Positions 8,689 through 18,014 of a DNA stretch of 64,000 bases are shown here, piece by piece. The notes below the pieces were generated by a model. That model did not search any database. It was not told where the DNA came from and was given only the letters and a program-made list of their open reading frames with translations. The DNA comes from Acetobacter thailandicus (GTDB lineage Bacteria; Pseudomonadota; Alphaproteobacteria; Acetobacterales; Acetobacteraceae), in NCBI RefSeq assembly GCF_011516655.1, contig NZ_WOSV01000001.1, positions 248,001 to 312,000 on the forward strand, given 5' to 3'. Positions within the stretch are counted from its first letter, which is position 1; each line of letters opens with the position of its first letter. A program made the translations under genes and the position numbers.

Positions 8689-10335
8689 TCAGGCTGACAG
8701 AACCTTTGTAATGACAGTCTGAGCCTCTTCCTGAATTTCTTTTAAATGTTCAGGACTTTTAAAGCTTTCAGCATAAATTTTATAAACATCTTCTGTGCCG
8801 GAAGGACGTGCCGCAAACCAGCCATCAGCTGTTGTTACTTTCAGGCCACCAATCGCGGCACCATTACCTGGTGCTCTGGTCATTCTGGCAGTAATCGCTT
8901 CACCTGCGAGGGTCTCACCCGGATATTGCTCTGGCGAAAGTTTAGACAGCCGCACTTTCTGATCGGGTGTCGCTGGCGCATCAATACGCTGATAGTACGG
9001 CATGCCAAGGCGCGCGGTCAGCTCATGGTAATGCTGCACCGGGTTTTTGCCGGTTTTTGCGGTAATCTCCGCAGCCAGAAGGCTAAGGATGATCCCATCT
9101 TTATCGGTTGTCCAGACCTTACCGTCACGCCGCAGGAAGGTCGCTCCTGCACTTTCTTCCCCTCCGAACCCCAGAGAGCCATCCATCAGACCGGGCACAA
9201 ACCACTTCAGCCCAACCGGCACCTCAACAAGTTTACGGCCCAGCTCAGCGGCAACACGATCAATCAGACTACTGCTGACCAGTGTTTTACCAATACCCAG
9301 TTTCGGGCTCCACTCAGGCCGGTTCTGATAAAGGTATGAAATCGCTACAGCCAGATAATGATTAGGGTTCATCAGCCCATCAGGGCGGGCTACGATACCG
9401 TGGCGGTCAGCATCGGTGTCGTTTGCAAAAGCCACATCAAACTTCTCACCCATAGCAATAAGACGCGCCATAGCATAAGGCGACGAGCAGTCCATACGAA
9501 TCTGCCCATCCCAGTCGGCTGTCATAAAGCCAAACTGCGGGTCTACCTCATTGCTGACAATCGTCGCGTTCAGAGCATATGCATCGACAATGCGCTGCCA
9601 GTAGCCAACAGCAGCCCCCCCAAGCGGATCGATGCCAATTTTGATACCTGATTTGCTGATTGCCTGCATATCGATAACAGATTCAAGGTCAGCAACATAA
9701 GGTGTGACAAAATCATAACGTGTGACACAGGGCTGCTTTACGGCCTCATCATAAGGCAGGCGTTTAACCTCTTTGAGGTCATTTTCCAGAAAACTGTTAG
9801 CCATATCCTGAATGGCTTTTGTAATAGCTGTATCAGCCGGGCCACCATGTGTCGGATTATATTTAAAGCCGCCATCAGCCGGTGGATTATGCGAAGGTGT
9901 GATAACAATACCATCAGCCAGACCAGTTGTGCGGTCCTTATTATAAGTCAGAATAGCGTGGGATATAACGGGTGTTGGCGTATAGCCATCATCCTTATCA
10001 ATGTGAACTCTGATCCCGTGAGCGGCCAGCACCTCAAGCGCTGTGCGCTGTGCCGGTGCTGAAACGGCGTGGCTGTCGATGCCCAGAAATAACGGGCCAT
10101 CAATACCCTCAGCCTTACGATGACGAGCAATTGCCTCGCACATAGCCAGAATATGATTTTCATTGAAACTGCTGTGCAGCGCACTGCCCCGATGGCCTGA
10201 TGTTCCGAAAGCAACACGCTGTGTTGCCACTGACGGGTCAGGTTTGCGGTCATAATAAGCCGCAAGCAGAGCTGAAATATCTGTCAGATCTGACGAAGGA
10301 AGACACTTTCCTGCCTGTGAACTGATCATGACCAT
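8689..10335 (-). CDS. pgm: Phosphoglucomutase, alpha-D-glucose specific
   Basis: This enzyme interconverts glucose 1-phosphate and glucose 6-phosphate, feeding UDP-glucose for polysaccharides or returning glycogen-type carbon to central metabolism. It has 548 residues, as in the E. coli Pgm group. The phosphoserine loop is TPSHNPP (about residue 148), the Mg2+ site is [10 protein letters not shown], and the sugar-binding loop is [10 protein letters not shown]. The C-terminal phosphate-binding loop appears as [11 protein letters not shown] at 10335 gives [10 protein letters not shown]; the ATG two codons later is equally possible. The gene is monocistronic as far as can be seen. Confidence 0.96.
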   Translation of the reverse strand: MVMISSQAGKCLPSSDLTDISALLAAYYDRKPDPSVATQRVAFGTSGHRGSALHSSFNENHILAMCEAIARHRKAEGIDGPLFLGIDSHAVSAPAQRTALEVLAAHGIRVHIDKDDGYTPTPVISHAILTYNKDRTTGLADGIVITPSHNPPADGGFKYNPTHGGPADTAITKAIQDMANSFLENDLKEVKRLPYDEAVKQPCVTRYDFVTPYVADLESVIDMQAISKSGIKIGIDPLGGAAVGYWQRIVDAYALNATIVSNEVDPQFGFMTADWDGQIRMDCSSPYAMARLIAMGEKFDVAFANDTDADRHGIVARPDGLMNPNHYLAVAISYLYQNRPEWSPKLGIGKTLVSSSLIDRVAAELGRKLVEVPVGLKWFVPGLMDGSLGFGGEESAGATFLRRDGKVWTTDKDGIILSLLAAEITAKTGKNPVQHYHELTARLGMPYYQRIDAPATPDQKVRLSKLSPEQYPGETLAGEAITARMTRAPGNGAAIGGLKVTTADGWFAARPSGTEDVYKIYAESFKSPEHLKEIQEEAQTVITKVLSA

Positions 10336-10462
10336 GGGTGTTATAATCCTTAACTCAGAGTAGAATAACCTGAGTGTGATAGAAACACCCCGCAGCCCGG
10401 CGGTCTACCCCTCTTTGCACACAATTTTACAGTAATAAAAACGAAACAAAGCAAACAGCAGG

Positions 10463-10498
10463 TTTTGTATGAGAGGTTTACAATCCCCTCATACAAAA
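10463..10498 (-). terminator. Terminator after the TonB-dependent receptor gene
   Basis: An 11-base perfect inverted repeat (ttttgtatgag / ctcatacaaaa) begins 13 bases past the receptor stop codon on the minus strand. The distal arm itself supplies the terminal A/T run. Confidence 0.65.
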
Positions 10499-10510
10499 TA
10501 ACAGACTGTT

Positions 10511-12886
10511 TTAGTAAGTAAAACTCACCTCTCCAAGGAACATACGCCCGGCTGACGGCGTAGCCCTGTTCGAGAACAGGCTCTGATAGTTCAGTCTGTT
10601 TGCGAGGTTATACCCGTTCATTGAAATCTTCCAGTGACGGTCAAAGCGGTGAGAGATCATCGCACTGAAATCAAGGTTAGCCGGCACTTTTGCCGTGTTC
10701 GTGTTATTCAGCCAGACATGCTGACGCCAGGTTACACCACCGCCGATCATGATATTATAAGGCTTATTAGCGAACGCGTTATACGCCGTCCACAATGTTG
10801 CCTGGTTATGGGGCACATATTGCAGATTTTTACCGACTGAAGCAGCCGTAGCAGATGACATAACCTTACTGTCATACAGGGCATATGTTGCTGAAATATT
10901 CCAGCCTGGCAGAATAATACCACCCACAGACAGCTCCATCCCCTGGTTTCTCAGACGGTCTGATGAGCCACTGACATTACCAGTCACCGGGTCTGTATAA
11001 TACGCATTGCCTTTATCAAGACGGAACAGAGAAACCGAAGCGCCGAGCCTGTCATGCAGCAGGCTGTACTTTGCACCTACTTCATAGAGCTGCGCTTTTT
11101 CAGGTGCTGCAAAAGAGCTGGTGCCCGGACGAATAGGCACAGACCCGTTTGTTACATACATACCTGTAGGAGTGGTCGAATTTGCCCAGGTGAAATAGTA
11201 GGTCTGATGTGCATCAGGCGTAATAATCAGGCTCGCGTTAGGGTTAAAGACCCCTTCAACACTACGCATGTGCTTATCGGGATATTTAGCCGTATCACCA
11301 CCTGTCAGACTGTACGCCGTCTGCCAGCGGTCCCAGCGGAAGCCGCCTTTAACAGACAGCCAGTCTGTAAACCATATCTGGTCATATAAAAACAGACCCG
11401 TATCAAAACCATAACCATTACTATGTGGTTTTGCGCCCAGACCATTAAGGTTTACAAGCCCGCCAGGGTTTGACTCACCGGGTACAAGCCCAAGGTTACC
11501 AACATAAGGGTTAGGGTTAACCAGGCTGGCATAGGGCTTTGCTTTTGTATAGGTCGATTGTGAGCGCACATCGTTCACACGCTCAATATCAACACCCGCA
11601 ACAACCTGATGCCTTAAGAAGCCCGTATGAAAATTGGCGAGCATAGAAGCGACGTTCTGCACAGACCAGCTTCTCTGCTCATAAGGCAATGGCGCGTAAA
11701 ATGTACCGGCACCCAGGCCGGCACCGGCTCCCGTCGGGCCTGAACGCGCAACAAGAGCGGCCGCCGGGTCACCATTGAAATAATTATTCACACAGGTTGT
11801 ATCGCAGGTCGCTTTAGACGCTGCGAATGTACGATAATACTGACCACCACGCAGATCGTCATAAAAAGTAATATGACGATTAAGCTTATAGGTAAAACGT
11901 GCTGTTTCCATATTATCATTGGTCGCATTCTGATCGTTATCAGTGCCATACCAGTTCGTGCGTCTTATACCGTATTCAGTAATCGGCTTAGCAACAGATG
12001 TTCCCGGTTTTGTAACAACAGGAACACCAAAGTCAGGAATAGAATTTTCCTGCTGGTGCATATACTGCAAAATCAGCGTTGCGCGCTTACCAAGACCAAA
12101 TGCTATTGATGGCGCAACACCCCAGCGATGTGAATAAATGAAGTCACGCCCGACAACATTATTTTCGCTGCCCATACCCGTGATACGGATGGCTGTAGAA
12201 TCATCAAGCTTCTGGTTAAAGTCGAGCGTGCCACGGTAAAAACTGCCTGAACCGCCTGTAAACTCTGCTGCGTAACGGTTATCAAGGCCTGGGGTTTTAG
12301 TGGTCATGTTAATAGCACCACCTGTCGTGCCATTACCAAACACTTCAGAAGACGGCCCCTTAATCACCGACACCGATTCATAATCAAATGAATCACGTGA
12401 ATACACACCGAAATCTCTCAGACCATCTTCATAAATATCATTCTGAGCCTGGAAACCTCTGATCAGAAACTGGTCGCCATTCATGCCACCCGCACCCTCA
12501 CCGATAGAAGCTGTAACGCCGGGTACATTACGCAGGGCTTCAGTCAGTGATTTAACGTTTTGCTGACGCATCAGCACCTGAGGCACCACGTTAATGTTTT
12601 GTGGTGTGTGCATCACATCCTGCGGAAGACGGGACATCCCGAGAGACTGATGCATCGTATTAAAGCCGTGCCCTGTGACAGTCAGCCTTTCTTCTTCACC
12701 GGCAATACCTTCTTCCTGCGGGGCAGCTACATTTTTTTTTGCAACTTTGTGAGCATGGGCGCGTTTAACATCACGCTTTTTATCAATTTTTGCAGCATCA
12801 TTGCTGGCAGCTACAGCCTGCACAGAAAACAAAAGGGCACCAATACACGATACTGGTGCCAGATAACCCCGTTTTATCTCACTCAT
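10511..12886 (-). CDS. TonB-dependent siderophore receptor
   Basis: This outer-membrane receptor of 791 residues probably imports a ferric siderophore using TonB energy. A signal peptide (SEIKRGYLAPVSCIGALLFSVQAVAA) is followed by a basic linker, a TonB-box-like EERLTVTG, and the plug domain (about residues 75-210: SLTEALRNVPGV, FLIRGF, SVIKGPSSEVFG, GGAINM). The rest is the 22-strand barrel, ending in the expected aromatic residue (GEVSFTY). The plug resembles the catecholate/ferrichrome receptor group, but the ligand is a guess. Start ATG at 12886 has GAGG about 9 bases upstream; an in-frame start 27 bases earlier would spoil the signal peptide. A Fur box lies 50-70 bases upstream. Confidence 0.9.
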   Translation of the reverse strand: MSEIKRGYLAPVSCIGALLFSVQAVAASNDAAKIDKKRDVKRAHAHKVAKKNVAAPQEEGIAGEEERLTVTGHGFNTMHQSLGMSRLPQDVMHTPQNINVVPQVLMRQQNVKSLTEALRNVPGVTASIGEGAGGMNGDQFLIRGFQAQNDIYEDGLRDFGVYSRDSFDYESVSVIKGPSSEVFGNGTTGGAINMTTKTPGLDNRYAAEFTGGSGSFYRGTLDFNQKLDDSTAIRITGMGSENNVVGRDFIYSHRWGVAPSIAFGLGKRATLILQYMHQQENSIPDFGVPVVTKPGTSVAKPITEYGIRRTNWYGTDNDQNATNDNMETARFTYKLNRHITFYDDLRGGQYYRTFAASKATCDTTCVNNYFNGDPAAALVARSGPTGAGAGLGAGTFYAPLPYEQRSWSVQNVASMLANFHTGFLRHQVVAGVDIERVNDVRSQSTYTKAKPYASLVNPNPYVGNLGLVPGESNPGGLVNLNGLGAKPHSNGYGFDTGLFLYDQIWFTDWLSVKGGFRWDRWQTAYSLTGGDTAKYPDKHMRSVEGVFNPNASLIITPDAHQTYYFTWANSTTPTGMYVTNGSVPIRPGTSSFAAPEKAQLYEVGAKYSLLHDRLGASVSLFRLDKGNAYYTDPVTGNVSGSSDRLRNQGMELSVGGIILPGWNISATYALYDSKVMSSATAASVGKNLQYVPHNQATLWTAYNAFANKPYNIMIGGGVTWRQHVWLNNTNTAKVPANLDFSAMISHRFDRHWKISMNGYNLANRLNYQSLFSNRATPSAGRMFLGEVSFTY

Positions 12887-12937
12887 CCTACCCGCCTCAG
12901 AAAGCAAACACATCTCTAATTTCTGATGCAGGCCTTA

Positions 12938-12959
12938 GCAAATAATGATAATCATTTGC
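12938..12959 (-). promoter_or_regulatory. Fur box of the siderophore receptor gene
   Basis: gcaaataatgataatcattt plus gc forms a near-perfect palindrome close to the classical Fur consensus (GATAATGATAATCATTATC). It lies 52-73 bases upstream of the receptor start, where it would overlap the promoter. Repression under iron sufficiency is inferred. A second small inverted repeat, caact/agttg (12959-12973), abuts it. Confidence 0.8.
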
Positions 12960-13077
12960 AACTAGCGAAGTTGAGAGTTTTTCGCAGAGACTAAACTTCC
13001 GCCACAATCCGTTGCAAAATTAACACGGCTATCACTGACCTGGCAGATTTATCTGAATATCAGCAGAAACTGACAAT

Positions 13078-13497
13078 TCATTTTTTAGAAGGAGAGCAAA
13101 TATATGCAAACTGCGCCCCTCCTCCGCCATTTTTATGAACTGACTGAGTGGCCGGCATCGCAGGAGAAGTTGCCGGCTGAACCTGCGGCAAAACCGTATC
13201 CTGATCAGCTCGTAAAAGACCAATCAGGGCGCGCGCCCTCCGCTCTTCCTCTCTGCTGGCCAGACTATAATAAATAGCCCTGGACTCACGACGCGGCACT
13301 ATAATGTCCGCCCGACGCAATGTACCCAGCTGCTGGCTTAGCGTCGGCTGGCCTATACCAGTGCGTACTTCAAGTTCACTTACAGCAAGGGGACCTCCTC
13401 TAAGCAGCACATCGACAATAATGAGGCGCTGTGGCTGAGCAAACAATTTAAGACGCTCGACAACAAGCCTGGCTTCTTCCAGCAGCAGCGGTGTCAT
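13078..13497 (-). CDS. BigR/SqrR-like ArsR-family repressor without the sensor cysteines
   Basis: This 139-residue winged-helix protein resembles BigR/SqrR, the persulfide-sensing ArsR group. The recognition helix region contains GIGQPTLSQQLGTLRRADI (about residues 46-66). In BigR/SqrR two Cys form a tetrasulfide when persulfide is present. Here the first position is Asp29 (LIIVDVLL), and the second lies in GLLRADQD with no Cys. The only Cys is residue 134 in the C-terminal tail (YICSPSKK). The start ATG overlaps the peroxiredoxin stop (ATGA), so translation is probably coupled; an earlier in-frame ATG at 13530 would lie inside the peroxiredoxin gene. It probably controls the divergent promoters at 14154-14349. 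Confidence 0.82.
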   Translation of the reverse strand: MTPLLLEEARLVVERLKLFAQPQRLIIVDVLLRGGPLAVSELEVRTGIGQPTLSQQLGTLRRADIIVPRRESRAIYYSLASREEERRARALIGLLRADQDTVLPQVQPATSPAMPATQSVHKNGGGGAQFAYICSPSKK

Positions 13498-14153
13498 TTT
13501 TTCTGTTCCCCTTCCATTTTCATAAACCATTCCGGGCCAATAGCTGTGATTTCCTGCTGCACCTGAACCTGCGGCTGCAAAACATCATCTCCGGGCTGCC
13601 AGCCTTCAGGTGTCAGAGCATCCCCCCCGGCGACTCTCTGCAAAGCCTGCAAAAGCCGCAGCATCTCCTGCACACAGCGCCCTACGGCATAAGGGTACCA
13701 TGTCATAGCCTGCACAACGCCATCAGGATCAATCATATAAACCGCCCTGACCGTAACACTATTCTGTGATGAGCTATCAAGCATGCCATACGCGCGGGCA
13801 ATCGCCATTGAAGGATCTTCAATGATAGGAAATGGAATCTCCACCCCAAAACGTTCTCTGATCGATTCGACCCACGCAATATGCGAAGGAAGACTATCAA
13901 CAGAAACACCAAGTAATACACAGTTAAGAGCAGAGAACTGCGGCGTCATACGCGCCAGAGTAATAAACTCGCTTGTGCAGACAGGGGTAAAATCAGCCGG
14001 ATGCGCAAAAAGCATCACCCATTTCCCACGCAATGCACTTAGCGTAAGCTGGCCATGATTGGTTCTGGCAACAAAATCCGGTGCCAGCTCACCTATTCTG
14101 AGAGACGAGCCTGAATGATAAAGAGGGCATGTGTCCTGTAAACTGTCATTCAT
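13494..14153 (-). CDS. Peroxiredoxin, 1-Cys (Prx6) type
   Basis: This thiol peroxidase of 219 residues reduces hydrogen peroxide, organic or sulfur hydroperoxides. The peroxidatic Cys is in HPADFTPVCTSEF, and the Prx6-type C-terminal part has MTWYPYAVGR and GWQPGDDVL. A further Cys follows the conserved Arg (VGRCVQEML), so a resolving partner within the chain cannot be excluded. ATG at 14153 has AAGGA six bases upstream and is preferred over the ATG at 14171. It is the first gene of a two-gene operon with the ArsR regulator and faces the persulfide dioxygenase gene, which suggests a role in sulfur or thiol stress. Confidence 0.88.
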   Translation of the reverse strand: MNDSLQDTCPLYHSGSSLRIGELAPDFVARTNHGQLTLSALRGKWVMLFAHPADFTPVCTSEFITLARMTPQFSALNCVLLGVSVDSLPSHIAWVESIRERFGVEIPFPIIEDPSMAIARAYGMLDSSSQNSVTVRAVYMIDPDGVVQAMTWYPYAVGRCVQEMLRLLQALQRVAGGDALTPEGWQPGDDVLQPQVQVQQEITAIGPEWFMKMEGEQKK

Positions 14154-14218
14154 ACGGCGTCCTTCGTTCATCTTAAACTTAATATCTTTTAGCTTTTACT
14201 CAGGAAGTGTACCATCAC

Positions 14219-14279
14219 AAGAGATTTTCTGTATATTGCTACAGGAGATTTTCTTAACCACCATAACATCTCCTTGACG
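14219..14279. promoter_or_regulatory. Phased repeats in the divergent prx/persulfide dioxygenase promoter
   Basis: Two near-identical 14-mers (acaagagattttct at 14217, acaggagattttct at 14241) start exactly 24 bases apart. An inverted half element, atctcct (14268-14274), begins another 24-25 bases on and runs into a -35-like TTGACG (14274-14279) pointing at the dioxygenase gene. The arrangement fits an operator array for the ArsR-family regulator next door; that link is inferred. Confidence 0.5.
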
Positions 14280-14349
14280 GAGCATGTTTTACTCTTTAAA
14301 AACACTAAAATACATACTTAATTTAATTCTTTAACTAAGGATGCTTCTG

Positions 14350-15276
14350 ATGACAGATACCTCTCTGAATTTAGCAGCCAGCCAGATTCTTAATGCACTT
14401 GCAAACAATGAGCTGCGCCCGGTTGTCAGAACATTCTTTGACCAGGCAACATTTACAGCCAGCCACGTTGTGCACGACCCGTCAACAAAATCTGCAGCCA
14501 TCATTGACAGCGTACTCGACTATGACCCCGCTTCGGGGCGCACCAGTTTCAGTTCAGCACAGAATATTGTCAGCTACGTCAAAGAAAATGACCTGCACAT
14601 TGAATGGCAGCTCGAAACCCATGCCCACGCAGACCACCTTTCAGCAGCCCCCTGGCTGCAGGAGCAGCTTGGCGGAGAACTGGGAATAGGCGCTCAGATC
14701 ATCACCGTTCAGGAAGTATTTGGTAAAATCTTTAATGCTGATACGCGCTTTGCACGCGACGGCTCTCAGTTTGATAAACTATTTCATGATGGCAATCAGT
14801 TCAGAATTGGCAATCTGAATGTTACCGTTCTGCACGTTCCGGGTCATACACCAGCAGATATGGCCTTTGTTATTGGCGATGCCGCTTTTATTGGCGACAC
14901 TCTGTTTATGCCTGATTATGGCACTGCCCGCGCAGATTTTCCCGGAGGCAACGCGACGACTTTGTTCCGCTCCATCCGCCGCCTGCTCTCTCTGCCCGGT
15001 AAAACCCGTGTTTTTCTATGCCATGATTATAAAGCTGAAGGCCGTGATCAGTTTGCCTGGGAAACAACAATTGAGGCAGAACGGGCACACAACATCCATG
15101 TGCACGACGGCATTACGGAAGAAAATTTCGTTAAAATGCGTACTAACCGCGATGCTACACTCAACCTGCCAACCCTCATCATGCCCTCAGTCCAGGTGAA
15201 TATACGCGGCGGTCATATGCCTGAACCAGATGATAACGGCACCAGCTATATCAAAATTCCTGTTAATAAACTTTAA
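14350..15276 (+). CDS. Persulfide dioxygenase, Blh/ETHE1-like
   Basis: This metallo-beta-lactamase-fold protein of 308 residues resembles Blh/ETHE1 enzymes, which oxidise glutathione persulfide to sulfite with O2 using one Fe(II). The metal motif is THAHADHLS, with further ligands in VPGHTPADM and GDTLF. The context TARADFPGG is typical of the ETHE1/Blh group. There is no rhodanese domain. ATG at 14350 has AAGGA at a good distance; the ATG at 14341 overlaps that site. The sulfite exporter gene follows after 24 bases, so product formation and product export are paired, and the likely regulator lies divergently upstream. Confidence 0.87.
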   Translation: MTDTSLNLAASQILNALANNELRPVVRTFFDQATFTASHVVHDPSTKSAAIIDSVLDYDPASGRTSFSSAQNIVSYVKENDLHIEWQLETHAHADHLSAAPWLQEQLGGELGIGAQIITVQEVFGKIFNADTRFARDGSQFDKLFHDGNQFRIGNLNVTVLHVPGHTPADMAFVIGDAAFIGDTLFMPDYGTARADFPGGNATTLFRSIRRLLSLPGKTRVFLCHDYKAEGRDQFAWETTIEAERAHNIHVHDGITEENFVKMRTNRDATLNLPTLIMPSVQVNIRGGHMPEPDDNGTSYIKIPVNKL

Positions 15277-15300
15277 TTTCAAGAACTATATACCGTTAGC

Positions 15301-16089
15301 ATGACCGCCCCCTTCTTCCATATTCTTCTTGAAATTTTTTCAGGAACACTCGTTGGATTCACCCTGGGACTCATCGGCGGAGGCGGCTCAATTCTGGCTG
15401 TCCCGTTAATGGTTTACCTTGTCGGGGTCTCAAACCCGCACGTTGCCCTGGGCACCAGCGCGCTTGCCGTAGCGCTCAACGCTCTGGTTGGCCTCGCACA
15501 GCATGCAAAACAGGGCACCGTAAAATGGCGCTGCGCTGCAATCTACGCATCATGCGGCATCCTTGGTGCTTTTGCAGGAGCAGCGGCAGGAAAAGCCGTT
15601 AACGGGCAACACCTTCTGCTCTGCTTTGCAATACTTATGGTGATCGTTGGCGGCATCATGCTGCACGGCAGACGCAAAACCGGCACCCCGGGAGCAAGCT
15701 GCAACCGCCATAATATCGGGAAAGTTGCCGGATTTGGTATTGGCACAGGCATACTGTCTGGCTTTTTTGGTATTGGCGGCGGCTTTCTGATTGTTCCTGG
15801 CCTGGTGGCCTCAACAAATATGCCTATTCTTAACGCTGTTGGCACATCTCTTGTCGCGGTGGCTGCATTTGGGCTTACAACCGCTGTCAGCTACATGCTC
15901 TCAGGCTATATAGACTGGCAACTTGCAGCACTCTTTGTTCTGGGGGGTGCACTTGGCAGCGTTGGCGGAATGCGCCTTGCCAGACGCATGGCCGGCAAAA
16001 GCGGGCAACTGACAACATTATTTGCCTGTATTATTTTTATGGTTGCTGCCTACATGATCTGGCAGGGTGTAAGTGCATTATCATTTTAA
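15301..16089 (+). CDS. TauE/SafE-family sulfite exporter
   Basis: This inner-membrane protein of 262 residues has about eight hydrophobic segments and the two internal repeats typical of TauE/SafE permeases: GLIGGGGSILAVPLMVYL near residue 25 and GFFGIGGGFLIVPGLV near residue 155. Family members export sulfite, sulfoacetate or related anions. Directly following a persulfide dioxygenase, the most likely substrate is sulfite made by that enzyme. No clear terminator follows; 16090-16322 is an AT-rich spacer before cydD. Confidence 0.88.
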   Translation: MTAPFFHILLEIFSGTLVGFTLGLIGGGGSILAVPLMVYLVGVSNPHVALGTSALAVALNALVGLAQHAKQGTVKWRCAAIYASCGILGAFAGAAAGKAVNGQHLLLCFAILMVIVGGIMLHGRRKTGTPGASCNRHNIGKVAGFGIGTGILSGFFGIGGGFLIVPGLVASTNMPILNAVGTSLVAVAAFGLTTAVSYMLSGYIDWQLAALFVLGGALGSVGGMRLARRMAGKSGQLTTLFACIIFMVAAYMIWQGVSALSF

Positions 16090-16253
16090 TTAACAATATG
16101 TTACACTTTACCTTACTGCACTTTAAAAACAAAAATAGTACTTGCATGTAACCAAAAAACTTAACAAAATAATAAAAGTCGATTTTTTATCGAAACATTA
16201 GCCCCTGGCAACAGTTTATGACAGCGCCTGCCTGGCCGTTAATTTTTAATTAT

Positions 16254-16280
16254 TTTATTTATTTATTTATTTATTTATTA
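16254..16280 (+). repeat. TTTA tetranucleotide repeat in the cydD leader
   Basis: Six tandem TTTA units (16254-16277) plus a partial unit lie 43 bases before the preferred cydD start. The frame is open from an ATG at 16218 through the tract into cydD, so a change in unit number would shift any translation beginning upstream. With the preferred start the tract is in the leader. Confidence 0.85.
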
Positions 16281-16322
16281 AATTATAATACCATTATGGT
16301 CTGTTTTACAGGATGGCTCTCC

Positions 16323-18014
16323 ATGCAAGCGACTCAGCAACAAACAGGATCATATCTCAAAGACCTGACACGCCGGGCCCGCACATGGCTGATGCTTTCT
16401 GCTGCAACCAGCAGCATTGCCTGTATACTCTTCATTTTACAGCTCTGCGCTCTTGCCGCTCTTGTCGATAATCTGACATTCAAAGGGCAGCCTCTCGACA
16501 CATCAGTTACAGACTGCATCATCATTCTTGCTCTCTCTGTCAGCAGTTTTATTTTTCAGTGGCTGGCAGATATGACCGGCAAAGAAGGAGGGCTGCACAT
16601 CAGCGCTTCCGTTCAGCGCGATGCCCTCATTCATCTGACCAAAGCCGGCCCTGCAGGGTGCGCCAAACAACCAGCCGGGCAGCTTATCACCACCATGACA
16701 GAAGCTGCCGAAGCGCTTGAGCCTTATTTTTCACAATATATTCCACGCGCGGTCATGATGGTCGTGCTCCCCATAGTGATTCTTGGCATTGTGTTTCACT
16801 TTGATATCTGGAGCTTTGTAATTCTGGCCTGCACCGGGCCTCTTATTCCTTTTTTTATGGTTCTGGTCGGCTACAGCGCACAAAGCATAATGGACCGCCA
16901 GTGGACACAGCTTGTGCTGATGGGGTCATCCTTCCTTGACTCTTTGCGGGGGCTCATGACCCTGCGCCTGAATGGACAGACAACGAACAGTATCACCCGT
17001 CTTGAACGTCAGACCGAAGCACACCGCCATGCAACATTTTCTGTCATGCGCGTCGCTTTTCTGACATCTGCAACTCTCGAATTTTTTGCCAGCCTTTCTG
17101 TCGCGATGGTTGCAGTTATCTTTGGCTCTCGCCTGCTGGCCGGCACTGCTGATTTTCGTTCAGCCTTTATTGTTCTGGTCCTGGCACCTGAATATTTCAT
17201 TCCTCTGCGCAATTTCTCATCCAGCTATCACGCCAGACAAAATGCTATGGCCGCAGCAAAACAACTCCAGACCCTTTTTACTCTGCCTGAATATGCGGTC
17301 GCGCGTCAAAGCGCCTCAGAACCTGTGTCATCAGCAGCACCTGTTACGATGCTAAAGCTTAATGATATTTCTGCATCTTATGAAAAAGCACTTATCCTGA
17401 AGCAGATCAGTGCAGAAATAAGAAAAGGACAGCTCACTGCAGTGAGTGGCGAAAGTGGCAGCGGTAAAACCACATTACTCTATACTTTAATGGGTTTTTT
17501 ACCTCTCCGTTCAGGTTCTGTTGCAGCATACGATGCTGGAGGGGCACAACACCCCCTGACAGAAGAAAACATAGCATGGGTTCCCCAGCGCCCGCTTATG
17601 GCCTTTGGCAGCATTGCTGACAACCTGCGCCTGGGCGCACCGGAAGCCACTGATGATGACCTGAAAAATGCCACGCGGCAGGCTGGGATTTTCGATTTCA
17701 TCATGACACTGCCAGAAGGCTTTAATACTCAGGCCGGTGAACGGGGCGCCCGTCTTTCCGGCGGGCAGATCAGACGCCTCAGCCTGGCCCGGGCCCTGTT
17801 GCGTAACCCCGATATACTCTGCCTGGATGAACCAACAGCGAACCTTGATCCCGATACTGCTGACACCATTATTGAGATGCTGAAAAGCTGTGCGAAAACG
17901 CGCATCGTTCTTGTCGCTACACATGATCAAAAACTCATTTCTGCAGCGCAACAGGTTTTACATATCAACGAAAATGGCAGTCTCTCCGCACTTACTGAGA
18001 AGGCAGTCGCATGA
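16323..18014 (+). CDS. cydD: Cysteine/glutathione exporter subunit CydD
   Basis: CydD forms a heterodimeric ABC exporter with CydC that moves glutathione and cysteine to the periplasm and is needed for assembly of cytochrome bd. About 563 residues: a six-helix membrane domain, then an ATPase with [24 protein letters not shown] and [16 protein letters not shown] at 16323 follows AGGA by 9 bases and gives a normal N-terminus; in-frame ATGs at 16296 and 16218 would add 9 or 35 residues partly encoded by the TTTA tract. Its stop overlaps the cydC start (ATGA). It heads the operon cydD-cydC-cydA-cydB plus two small genes. Confidence 0.92.
   Translation: MQATQQQTGSYLKDLTRRARTWLMLSAATSSIACILFILQLCALAALVDNLTFKGQPLDTSVTDCIIILALSVSSFIFQWLADMTGKEGGLHISASVQRDALIHLTKAGPAGCAKQPAGQLITTMTEAAEALEPYFSQYIPRAVMMVVLPIVILGIVFHFDIWSFVILACTGPLIPFFMVLVGYSAQSIMDRQWTQLVLMGSSFLDSLRGLMTLRLNGQTTNSITRLERQTEAHRHATFSVMRVAFLTSATLEFFASLSVAMVAVIFGSRLLAGTADFRSAFIVLVLAPEYFIPLRNFSSSYHARQNAMAAAKQLQTLFTLPEYAVARQSASEPVSSAAPVTMLKLNDISASYEKALILKQISAEIRKGQLTAVSGESGSGKTTLLYTLMGFLPLRSGSVAAYDAGGAQHPLTEENIAWVPQRPLMAFGSIADNLRLGAPEATDDDLKNATRQAGIFDFIMTLPEGFNTQAGERGARLSGGQIRRLSLARALLRNPDILCLDEPTANLDPDTADTIIEMLKSCAKTRIVLVATHDQKLISAAQQVLHINENGSLSALTEKAVA

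Noticed and set aside
8746-9339. 197-codon plus-strand frame inside pgm
   Set aside because: It is antisense to a complete, motif-rich phosphoglucomutase gene and has no family features.
16179-16193. FNR/FixK box upstream of cydD
   Set aside because: The half-sites carry C/G where T/A is required and the spacer is 5 rather than 4 bases, so I list it only as an unassigned palindrome.
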